Shown: positions 1-6,098 of the stretch, in pieces
How the letters are laid out: the number at the start of each line of letters is the position of its first letter
Numbering within the stretch: the first letter of the stretch is position 1
NCBI GenBank assembly: GCA_009692985.1
Contig: SHYF01000045.1
Coordinates: forward strand, 1-11,296
Length of the DNA: 11,296 nt
Origin: Dehalococcoidia bacterium
GTDB lineage: Bacteria > Chloroflexota > Dehalococcoidia > Lucifugimonadales > SHYF01
Direction of reading: 5' to 3'
Notes under the pieces: generated by a model
Told to the model about the DNA's origin: nothing
The model's input: the letters and a program-made list of their open reading frames with translations, nothing else
Database searches by the model: none
Translations under genes and position numbers: made by a program

Positions 1-2
1 CT

Positions 3-911
3 CTGATTCCTGGCCTGCACCCGCACAAGCTGTTCGAGCAGCCGGGCGAGGCTTACACCGACTGGTACCGGAGCATCCGAGGCTACCAGGAACCGCATGG
101 TGGTCTATACCTGGACTGGCAGCCCGCACAGGAACTGAAGACCGCGTGGGGGCTGGCCCTGGAGGAAATGCGGCGGCTCCGCCAGCAGATGGCGGCCCTC
201 CAGGAAGAGATGGACTGGCTGATGTACGGCGCCTACGGCCTGCTGCCTTTGGACCATCCCGCGGTGAACCTGACAGGCGCCGAGGAGCCTCAGCCCATTG
301 ACCAGCTACAGCGGCCTTACCGGCTCCTCCAGCACGAGCGGGAGGTACCTGAGGAGTGGCCGGAAGCTCAGAAGGAGCTGTGGCGGGTGCGGCTGGAGGC
401 CATCGCCGAGAACGAGCACATTGGCCAGGTAGAGCAGCCGGCCTACAAGCGCCGCTGGGACGAACCCTTTGGCGACCGGGACTTTCTGCAAGCCTACGAG
501 TGGTGGCTACGGGAGAAGGCGGAGTGGCTGCTGGAGCACCGGCACGGCGGCGGGCCAGTGCAACTGGACGCCTGGTCCGCAGAGCTTCGGGAGGACTCCA
601 GGGTGGAGGCGGCTTACCAGGCAGCCCTTGAGATTGGAGCAGCGCTGGGCGACTCCACTTACCAGAGCGACCAGAGGCGCGGGGATTTCGCCCGCCATCT
701 GAAGCGGATCATCGAGGAAGAGACGGTGCCGGACAAGCGCAGCGACTTCAAGAAGAAGCATGAGAAGCTCCGGGGCATTGACCCCACGAGACACCTGCCA
801 AACGGCGTGCCCCGGGAGCGGTTCCGCGCCCTCACCGAGCGGCCAGGTTGGTACGCATGGTCGGGCAAGGACATCTGGGGCGGCGTAGCAGGAGACGTTT
901 GGGATGTCTGA
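3..911 (+). CDS. C-terminal part of a probable Eco57I/PglX-type DNA methyltransferase (5' end outside window)
   Basis: The frame is open to the left edge, so the 302 visible residues are the C-terminal end of a larger protein; no start lies inside the window with certainty. The catalytic methyltransferase motifs (FxGxG, NPPY) are not present in this part. What is visible is a helical stretch (about residues 48-80) ending in DWLMYGAYGLLP, followed by a Trp/Tyr/charge-rich tail. This resembles the region after the target-recognition domain of class I N6-adenine methyltransferases of the Eco57I/MmeI/PglX group, which methylate host DNA in restriction and BREX/DISARM-like defence. Its stop lies 8 bases inside the next gene, a nuclease-helicase, which strongly supports a modification role. 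The assignment rests on this local resemblance and the neighbour. An alternative is a non-methyltransferase recognition subunit of the same system. Confidence 0.6.
   Translation: MIPGLHPHKLFEQPGEAYTDWYRSIRGYQEPHGGLYLDWQPAQELKTAWGLALEEMRRLRQQMAALQEEMDWLMYGAYGLLPLDHPAVNLTGAEEPQPIDQLQRPYRLLQHEREVPEEWPEAQKELWRVRLEAIAENEHIGQVEQPAYKRRWDEPFGDRDFLQAYEWWLREKAEWLLEHRHGGGPVQLDAWSAELREDSRVEAAYQAALEIGAALGDSTYQSDQRRGDFARHLKRIIEEETVPDKRSDFKKKHEKLRGIDPTRHLPNGVPRERFRALTERPGWYAWSGKDIWGGVAGDVWDV
890..894 (+). promoter_or_regulatory. Ribosome binding site for the PLD-helicase gene, inside the upstream gene
   Basis: AGGAG lies 9 bases before the ATG at 904 and within the end of the methyltransferase-like frame, whose stop is at 909-911. 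This fixes the helicase start at 904 and indicates translational coupling of the two proteins. Confidence 0.75.
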
Positions 912-3900
912 CCAGCTTATCGACAACCAGACCCACCGGCTTTCCGATGCCATCAACACCCTCATCCCCCACGCATCCGCGGCCCGGTTCGCCGTGGGCT
1001 ACTTCTTCGTCTCCGGTTTCAACGCTATTGCCGACAGCATTGGGCAACTGGACAAGCTGTATCTCCTCATCGGGACCACCACCAACCGCCAGACCGTGGA
1101 ACAGCTTGCCCTTGGATATCGCCGACGGGAGATTATTGAAGAGAAGCTGCGGGAGCAGCGGTTCGCACCGGTCGACAAGGCCTTGGGCGAGACTGCGGCT
1201 ACCATCCGCCAGCACATCAGCGAGCTCCAGCCAGGGGGGCGGGAGGAACGGACGATCTCCACCCTGGCCGACCTGATTGCCAGCGGTAGGATAGAGGTGC
1301 GCATCCACACTCGCGGCGTCCTCCACGCCAAGGCGTACATTTTTGACTATCGCACGCCGCAGCCCAACTCACGGGGCATCGGCATAATTGGCTCCAGCAA
1401 CCTCACGGAGCCTGGCCTTGCCAGCAATACTGAGCTGAACGTTCAGGTGGACGACGACGCCAACATCATGACGGGCGAAGGCTTGCACCGGGACCTATCT
1501 GAATGGTTTGACAAGCTATGGGCCGAGGCCAAGCCCTTCTCAGCAGAGCTTATGCGTGAGTTGCAGGAAAGTTGGGCGCTGGCCATCGCCCGCCCCTATG
1601 ACGTATACCTCAAGATGCTCTTTGAGATGGTGCGAAGCCGGCTGGAAGATGACAGCTCAAAGCTAGTCCTACCAGAGGAAATCCCATTGGCGGTGTACCA
1701 AAAGGTGGCCGTGCATCAGGCCATCGGCATGGTCAAGGCGTACCAGGGCGCATTCGTCGCTGATGTTGTGGGCGTGGGCAAGTCGTTCATAGGGTCCGCA
1801 GTAGCCCGCCACTTCTATGAGGCCGAGCGGCGGCGGCCCCTTATCATTTGCCCCAAGACGTTGCAGCCCATGTGGGAGGAGTACAACACGCGGTGGAACC
1901 TTAACGCCCAGATCGTGCCCTTGAGCATGCTCAGGGAAAGCAAGGCCGGCGACGGCAGCCTCACCACGGAGCTGGAGAAGGACAAGTATCAGGACTGTGG
2001 CTTCGTTCTTGTGGACGAGAGCCACAATCTGCGCTATTCCGACAATGATCGGTACAGGGTCCTGAACCAGTACCTGGGGGATGGGGCCGACCGCAAAGTG
2101 CTCCTCATGACGGCCACGCCTTACAACAAGTCCAACTGGGATGTCTACAACCAACTAAAGCTGTTCCATCACGAAGAGTCGACGCGCATCCCCGTTGAGC
2201 CGCGCAACTTGCGGGAGTACTTCAGGCGCGTGGAACGGGGCGAACGGCGGCTTCAAGACCTGCTGGTGCATATGCTGGTACGGCGCACCCGCTGGCAGCT
2301 CCTCCGTTGGTACGGCTACGACGAGGAGACCGATAAGCCCGTTGACCCCGGGAACTTCGGTCCCTACTTGCTAGAGGAGCGCAGGGCGTACCTCAAGTTC
2401 ACGACGGTGGAAGGAATTGAAGAGAAGAAATTCTTTCCTTACCGCCGTCTCCGGACGGTGGAGTACTGCGTGGACGATGTGTATGGCCAGGAACACGGCC
2501 AGGCCCTCTACGCCGAGATCGTGAAAATGCTCCACCGTCGCAAGAGCACTAGCCCGCAGCTCCGCCTGATCCCAGAGGAGGAGTCCGACACGCAGGCAGA
2601 GGACCCTAGGGCGTTGACCTATGGTCGGTACGGCCTCTACAGCTACGTAATGCCGGAAAGGCAGCGGGACCAGCGGTACTTACGCTTGGTGCGTGCTGGC
2701 AAGAACCTTCGCGGCCTGATCCGCACGAGCCTGTTCAAGCGTCTGGAAAGCTCTGTAGAGGCCTTTCGCAAGAGCATTGACCGGCAGGTGCTTGTCCATA
2801 AGAACTTCCTGACGGCGCTGGACCACGGCAAGATCGCGGCAGGTCCTGCCGCAGTCCGGGAGTTGGAAGTCGCCCTGGACGATACCGAGGAAGCGTTGCA
2901 GGACTTTATGGAGGCCCTTGCCGAAGCTGAGGAAGCGCGCGGCTTCGCCTATGACATCAAGGACTTTCGAGTCAAGGATCTGCAACGGGACATAGAACAT
3001 GACCTACAGACCTTCGAGTATATCCAAAGTCTTGTGACTAAGGTCAAGATTCCTGAGTCCAGGGACGCCAAGCTCCAAAGGTTCCTCCTGGACCTGCTGC
3101 CAAGTCTAATGAAGAACAAGAAGCTCCTCGTCTTCACCCAATATGAGGACACGGCTCAGTACGTCTGGGACAATCTGCCCACTTCCCTCAAACAGCGCGG
3201 CCACCTGGTGACCGGTGACACTGAGAACCTGCAGGACATTGTCAGGCGTTTCGCTCCTGAGGCCAACCCGGCAATGGACGGCAGCCTGCCAAAGGGCAAG
3301 CCATTGGACTTAGTCATTACCACCGACCGTCTAGCTGAGGGCCTTAACCTCCAGGACTGTAGCCAAGTGCTGAACTACGATCTGCATTGGAACCCCGTGC
3401 GCCTCATTCAACGCTTTGGCCGCGTTGACCGCATTGGCTCAAGGCACGAAGAGATCCACGCCATCAACTTCTTGCCCGAACAAGCGGCAGAAAAGGAGCT
3501 TGGCCTACGAGAAAAGCTGTCCCAGCGCATCAAAGAGTTTAACGAGATTCTGGGCATGGACTCCCAGGTGCTGGACGAAAAGGAGCGCATCAACCCCGAG
3601 GCCGTCTACGCCATCTACGAGGAGACCTCCGGCCGGCACCTGGGCCGCTTTGAAGGGGAAGACAGCCTTATCGGCGCGACGCTGGCTGACGCCGAAGAGT
3701 TCTTCCGTGACCTCCGCGAGCGAGACCCTCTGGAGTATGAGCGTATCCGCAACCTTCGCGACGGTCTGCGGACGGCGCGGCAATCAACGGAGGGCGCAGG
3801 GAAAGTGTTGGTGCTAGGCAAGGCAGGGGATTTCCTGCGCCTGTACGTCCGCGACTTGAAAGACCAGCCTGTGGACATTGACACCATAGAAGCTTTGCGA

Positions 3901-4335
3901 CTGGCTTCTTGCAGTCCCAATGAGTTACCGTCACAATTGCCCGCCAATTTGAACCACGTACTTACGTCAGTGAAACTACGGCTAGAGAAGGACGTGGATG
4001 ACCTTTGGGCGCAGCGGAAAACCAGAAGCAACTTGACCGCGGGCCAGCGATACGTCCTAGACTGGTTGGAGAAGCTCAAGCGCGAACGGCCAGTCCTGGA
4101 CGCCGACGGCGGGATTGGCAAGCTATCAGAAGCAGTTTCTCGGACACGGCAGAAGCGCTTCCAGACCGGTTGTGATCGCCTCCGCAGAGGCCAAGCTGTC
4201 GGGGAAATGCTCCTTCGCCGTGTACGCCAACTCTACTACGACTGCGGCCTGCACCTGGAACGCGCCGCCGCCGAAGAAGAAGAGGTAGAGATGCGTATCC
4301 CACGGATAGTGGCGGTGTACGCGCTGGTCTCGTGA
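904..4335 (+). CDS. PLD-family nuclease fused to SNF2-type helicase (restriction/defence effector)
   Basis: This 1143-aa protein joins two enzymes. Residues 1-210 form a phospholipase-D-type nuclease domain with one HKD signature (H141, K143, D148, then GSSN at 163-166). From about 260 a superfamily 2 SNF2-like motor follows: Walker A DVVGVGKS at 287-294, motif Ia around IICPKTLQPMW at 314-324, motif II DESH at 371-374, motif III MTATP at 402-406, motif IV VFTQYED at 743-749, motif V TTDRLAEGLN at 806-815, and motif VI QRFGRVDRIG at 836-845. A probable coiled coil lies near 650-680 and a long charged C-terminal extension follows the motor. HKD nucleases fused to Snf2-like helicases are a known domain architecture. 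One HKD motif implies dimerisation to make an active site. The start at 904 has AGGAG at 890-894 and overlaps the preceding stop, so translation is coupled. Likely cytoplasmic; it probably translocates on and cuts unmodified DNA. The role is inferred; the domains are clear. Confidence 0.93.
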   Translation: MSDQLIDNQTHRLSDAINTLIPHASAARFAVGYFFVSGFNAIADSIGQLDKLYLLIGTTTNRQTVEQLALGYRRREIIEEKLREQRFAPVDKALGETAATIRQHISELQPGGREERTISTLADLIASGRIEVRIHTRGVLHAKAYIFDYRTPQPNSRGIGIIGSSNLTEPGLASNTELNVQVDDDANIMTGEGLHRDLSEWFDKLWAEAKPFSAELMRELQESWALAIARPYDVYLKMLFEMVRSRLEDDSSKLVLPEEIPLAVYQKVAVHQAIGMVKAYQGAFVADVVGVGKSFIGSAVARHFYEAERRRPLIICPKTLQPMWEEYNTRWNLNAQIVPLSMLRESKAGDGSLTTELEKDKYQDCGFVLVDESHNLRYSDNDRYRVLNQYLGDGADRKVLLMTATPYNKSNWDVYNQLKLFHHEESTRIPVEPRNLREYFRRVERGERRLQDLLVHMLVRRTRWQLLRWYGYDEETDKPVDPGNFGPYLLEERRAYLKFTTVEGIEEKKFFPYRRLRTVEYCVDDVYGQEHGQALYAEIVKMLHRRKSTSPQLRLIPEEESDTQAEDPRALTYGRYGLYSYVMPERQRDQRYLRLVRAGKNLRGLIRTSLFKRLESSVEAFRKSIDRQVLVHKNFLTALDHGKIAAGPAAVRELEVALDDTEEALQDFMEALAEAEEARGFAYDIKDFRVKDLQRDIEHDLQTFEYIQSLVTKVKIPESRDAKLQRFLLDLLPSLMKNKKLLVFTQYEDTAQYVWDNLPTSLKQRGHLVTGDTENLQDIVRRFAPEANPAMDGSLPKGKPLDLVITTDRLAEGLNLQDCSQVLNYDLHWNPVRLIQRFGRVDRIGSRHEEIHAINFLPEQAAEKELGLREKLSQRIKEFNEILGMDSQVLDEKERINPEAVYAIYEETSGRHLGRFEGEDSLIGATLADAEEFFRDLRERDPLEYERIRNLRDGLRTARQSTEGAGKVLVLGKAGDFLRLYVRDLKDQPVDIDTIEALRLASCSPNELPSQLPANLNHVLTSVKLRLEKDVDDLWAQRKTRSNLTAGQRYVLDWLEKLKRERPVLDADGGIGKLSEAVSRTRQKRFQTGCDRLRRGQAVGEMLLRRVRQLYYDCGLHLERAAAEEEEVEMRIPRIVAVYALVS

Positions 4336-4461
4336 TTGCGCACCCTGTACTAAAGCCAAGGTGGAATCTACATTGCCGCCTTATGCAGCCTCTGCAGGTT
4401 TCACTGTGGTATTAGTTTCGTAAAGTTGCGGATATTTCTTGTACCCGGAATGTGAGGCACC
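4336..4461. other. Gap after the defence operon
   Basis: These 126 bases hold no convincing gene. Only short imperfect hairpins, such as GCAG/CTGC near 4385-4395, are visible, and I see no standard U-tract terminator after the helicase gene. A weak GAGG at 4454-4457 precedes the next ATG. Confidence 0.4.
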
Positions 4462-4662
4462 ATGGGCGTGAGAGAAGAAACGCTTGAGATGGTTACTGAT
4501 GGGTTGTCACCGGCTGAAATCTCTCGCCGCCGGGGGGTGACTTTGAACACGACCTTGGGATATGTCGACCAATTGATTGCTCAAGGCGGCGGCGGTGGCG
4601 TAGTAGCACCTACTGGTGTCCCGCTCCCTGTAGACCGCGCCTGGTTTCCCCATCCGGCATAA
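4462..4662 (+). pseudogene. Small helix-turn-helix ORF, probably a fragment of a RecQ-C-terminal (HTH_40-like) protein
   Basis: The first 38 residues look like a helix-turn-helix domain: an initial helix ending at VTDGLSPAEI, then SRRRGVTLNTTLGYVDQLIAQG. The pattern 'G-hydrophobic-S-x-x-E-I-x-x-x-R-G-V-x-x-x-T-x-x-x-x-V-x-x-L-I-x-x-G' is the one seen at the C-terminal end of RecQ-type helicases and in related small DNA-binding proteins. After residue 38 the protein becomes glycine- and proline-rich (GGGGGVVAPTGVPLPVDR) exactly where it runs antisense to the recombinase-like frame at 4581-4811, so the tail is probably not native sequence. The ATG at 4462 has only a weak GAGG four bases upstream. 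It may be an expressed micro-protein, but I favour a truncated domain left by rearrangement. Confidence 0.45.
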
Positions 4663-4811
4663 CGGTATAACGTGGCGGTCCCGATCCCTAGGTCTCGTGC
4701 GCCCTGGCGGATGGAGATTTCCCCCTGGGATATGCGTTCCAAAACCGTCCCAAAACTCTCATTGAAACCAGGCCGGCCTGTTACCCTGGGCCGGCCGATT
4801 CTCACCGCCAT
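4581..4811 (-). pseudogene. Recombinase-type helix-turn-helix fragment (serine recombinase C-terminal end)
   Basis: The 76-residue frame begins MAVRIGRPRVTGRPGF and continues into RISQGEISIRQGARDLGIGTATLYRYAG. The order 'GRP linker, then a helix-turn-helix with G-x-S/I-x-x-x-A-R-x-L-G-I-x-x-x-T-L-Y-R-Y' matches the C-terminal DNA-binding end of resolvase/invertase serine recombinases. The catalytic N-terminal domain (YxRxS serine motif, arginine cluster) is absent: an in-frame stop lies upstream at about 4838. The last 20 residues are low complexity and end in a proline run overlapping the opposite-strand fragment. The ATG is preceded by GGGGGGAT, a poor ribosome site. The twin GRP motifs come from two GGCCGGCC palindromes in the DNA. 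Most likely a remnant of a mobile element; a standalone small DNA-binding protein is the alternative. Confidence 0.5.
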
Positions 4812-5375
4812 GTTATCCCCCCAACATGTTACAGATTACTAAAATGGTGACGCAGTGTCCCCTCTTCCAGGTCAGGGCGGGCGGGCAGCACCCAGGGAAC
4901 AGAAGCGCGCCCCGGCCACCCTGTCACAGTCTGGGCATTTTGGGACTCTCCCTAGCCCCGCCACCCGAGTAAGAGATTCAACATCCGGGCGGCGATACTG
5001 GGCCGCTCAGGGCGCTGCGGCGGCGGCTCCCCGACAATACCGGCCAGCTCCTGGCCCGGCGCTAGTGTAGTAGCCAGGTACGCCATCCGCCCCAGCCGGT
5101 GCCCGCCGCTGGCAGCCACAGGCGGGGGCGGCAGGCCCCGCCCCGGCAGCAGGGCGGTGGATACAAGATGCCCGTAAAGTGCTAGTCATGCTATATAGTT
5201 CAGCCCTAACGCGCCGACACATAAACTTACACAAAGATAAGTGAAGATAATGGGGAGTCCACTGCGGAATTGATGGACAGATTGGAACGGGTACTAGGCG
5301 TCAAGGACTAACCTGGAATAACTTGAGGCTCTAGGGATTCACGCTCCCCAGAGCCTCAAAAGGAGGTGAGCCAAA
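4812..5375. other. Long gene-poor region with decayed coding fragments and GC-rich hairpins
   Basis: No intact gene is supported. On the minus strand a frame with no ATG start is open from 5185 to a TAG at 4952 and reads with coding-like character (RMAYLATTLAPGQELAGIVG, then a helical end NLLLGWRG). Just beyond it, in another frame (4872-4946), is KCPDCDRVAGARFCSLG, a half zinc-ribbon pattern. On the plus strand 5225-5311 is an open tail ending ELMDRLERVLGVKD. These look like gene pieces broken by frameshift or deletion. GC-rich hairpins occur at 5042-5056 (GGCCAG/CTGGCC, 3-base loop) and 5125-5144 (GGGGCGG/CCGCCCC). CATGTTA is repeated at 4809-4815 and 4825-4831. Confidence 0.4.
5323..5359 (+). 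repeat. Strong hairpin just upstream of the small ORF
   Basis: TTGAGGCTCT (5323-5332) pairs perfectly with AGAGCCTCAA (5350-5359). Past a single A-C mismatch the stem continues with GGGA/TCCC (5334-5337 with 5345-5348) around a 7-base loop. No U-run follows. Instead the ribosome site AAGGAGGTGA starts immediately at 5360, so this is more likely an mRNA leader or processing element than an intrinsic terminator, though it could also end transcripts of the preceding fragment. Confidence 0.55.
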
Positions 5376-5492
5376 GTGACTCACGGCGTGTTTGTCATAG
5401 CGGCAGCTTGGGCGGCGACCCAGGCGCTCTACTTAGGGTTCGGCCCCTTCGGGGGCCTTCTTAACAACAGCCTTAGATATGAGCCTTTTTAA
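5376..5492 (+). CDS. Possible 38-aa small hydrophobic protein with a near-ideal Shine-Dalgarno
   Basis: The GTG at 5376 follows AAGGAGGTGA (5360-5369), a near-complete match to the 16S rRNA anti-Shine-Dalgarno, at a 9-base spacing. The 38-codon frame starts MTHGVFVIAAAWAATQAL and carries a hydrophobic stretch (residues 5-29), long enough for one membrane pass, then a short polar end with SLRYEPF. I recognise no family. GTGAG/CTCAC (5366-5370 with 5380-5384) could fold the ribosome site and put the GTG in a loop, and a UUCG hairpin lies inside the coding part. Either it is a small membrane peptide, or its translation serves as a leader-peptide switch for what lies downstream. The start signal is the main evidence; without homologues it may be chance. 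Confidence 0.4.
   Translation: MTHGVFVIAAAWAATQALYLGFGPFGGLLNNSLRYEPF
5442..5457 (+). terminator. UUCG-tetraloop hairpin, terminator-like
   Basis: GGCCCC-TTCG-GGGGCC forms a perfect 6-bp stem closed by a C(UUCG)G tetraloop, among the most stable RNA hairpins known, followed by TTCTT. It could be an intrinsic terminator or attenuator. The right arm overlaps GGCCTTCTT (5454-5462), which is complementary to AAGAAGGCC at 5561-5569, so an alternative long-range pairing is possible. Confidence 0.45.
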
Positions 5493-5650
5493 GTCTGAAG
5501 CCTGAAACTTAAGGTCTTGCGCCTTGCTGATTGCTGCATCCCGTAACTTACCTTCTTAAAAAGAAGGCCGTGTGGTATTCTTTCGTTTGCTTCCTGGCAT
5601 GAGTCAACTATACCAGTTTGGTCAACATCCGCAAAGTTGGAGGTAAATCC
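5493..5650 (+). promoter_or_regulatory. Leader region of the 74-aa gene: hairpin and candidate promoter
   Basis: CCTTCTT-AAA-AAGAAGG (5551-5567) is a perfect 7-bp hairpin. A sigma-70-like pair follows: TTGCTT (5587-5592), a 16-base spacer, and TATACC (5609-5614). GTCAAC occurs twice, at 5603-5608 and 5621-5626, flanking the -10 element, and could be an operator. The promoter call is tentative because both hexamers deviate from consensus. Confidence 0.3.
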
Positions 5651-5875
5651 ATGACACAGCAGAATTGGAAACGCCTATTTGTCCGAACCGCACCTAATCC
5701 ACGTTCAGATGACAGTCCTGTGACGTTGCTTATAGAATACAATAGTAGCTCAACCCCACCTATGCGTCTCCGTATTCAATTACCAGTAGGCTCGGATTAT
5801 GTTGTGCCACTTACCTGGCGAGAGTGGGAACAAATGAATGCGTGGGTTCATTCACAATTGCTGAACCCAGATTGA
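5651..5875 (+). CDS. Conserved-looking 74-aa hypothetical protein
   Basis: The ATG at 5651 is preceded by GGAGG (5639-5643) at 7-base spacing, better than the in-frame TTG further upstream, so I take 5651 as the start. The protein is short, soluble and probably beta-rich: MTQQNWKRLFVRTAP, then alternating hydrophobic strands (TLLIEYN, MRLRIQLPV, YVVPLTW) and a Trp-rich amphipathic helix (WREWEQMNAWVHSQLL). It has no signal peptide, membrane segment or cysteine. I do not recognise its family and assign no function. The base composition is noticeably more AT-rich than the neighbouring defence genes, suggesting separate acquisition. It stands alone, with a candidate promoter before it and a terminator directly after. 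Confidence 0.65.
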   Translation: MTQQNWKRLFVRTAPNPRSDDSPVTLLIEYNSSSTPPMRLRIQLPVGSDYVVPLTWREWEQMNAWVHSQLLNPD

Positions 5876-5885
5876 TGTGCTAAAC

Positions 5886-5909
5886 GGGGATGCTCACCTC
5901 CCCCCTTTT
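5886..5909 (+). terminator. Intrinsic terminator of the 74-aa gene
   Basis: GGGGA (5886-5890) pairs with TCCCC (5899-5903), followed by CC and TTTT (5906-5909), 10 bases after the stop codon. The stem is short but GC-rich and has a U-run. Confidence 0.5.
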
Positions 5910-5958
5910 CCGTGTTGATAGGGGATAGTCACCTAAACTTATATAAGCACCTGCCCTC

Positions 5959-6019
5959 GACCAGGCCCCCCCCCCGCGCCAGGGCCGGTATGCCTCTATC
6001 AATGCTGGGGGGGCTGGTC
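5959..6019. repeat. Hairpin with a 10-C tract and a 7-G tract
   Basis: GACCAG (5959-5964) pairs with CTGGTC (6014-6019). After one bulged G, seven of the ten Cs at 5966-5975 can pair with the seven Gs at 6007-6013, leaving a loop of about 34 bases. No U-run follows. Homopolymer tracts of this length are prone to slippage and to sequencing-length error. Confidence 0.5.
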
Positions 6020-6044
6020 ATCTTAAAACACATCTCCCACTAAA

Positions 6045-6093
6045 AAGCTCCAATGGGGAACGGCACAATGTGTGCCGTTCCCCATTGGAGCTT
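6045..6093 (-). terminator. Perfect 23-bp-stem terminator between convergent genes
   Basis: Two perfectly complementary 23-base arms (6045-6067 and 6071-6093) enclose a 3-base loop (ATG). Outside a small bulge the stem can extend through CCCAC/GTGGG. On the minus strand the stem follows the stop of the binding-protein gene by 5 bases and ends in TTTTT (complement of 6042-6046), as expected of a Rho-independent terminator. It may also stop plus-strand transcription coming from the 74-aa gene. Confidence 0.85.
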
Positions 6094-6098
6094 GTGGG

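Noticed and set aside
507..1326. Long open frames on both strands over the end of the methyltransferase-like gene and the start of the helicase gene
   Set aside because: They are shadows of GC-rich coding sequence: they overlap frames with recognisable domains and their translations have no family character.
4855..5234. Alanine/proline-rich frames on both strands
   Set aside because: They have low-complexity translations produced by GC-rich hairpins and no ribosome site; the minus-strand frame at 4952-5185 reads more like protein.
5341..5470. A tRNA or tmRNA-like structure suggested by GGTTCGG and stacked hairpins
   Set aside because: No cloverleaf arms, anticodon loop or CCA-end geometry could be built.
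5886..5934. GGGGATnnTCACCT repeated at 5886-5899 and 5921-5934, considered as an operator or CRISPR-like repeat
   Set aside because: There are only two imperfect copies and the first is the terminator stem, so there is no array. No CRISPR array was seen anywhere in the window.
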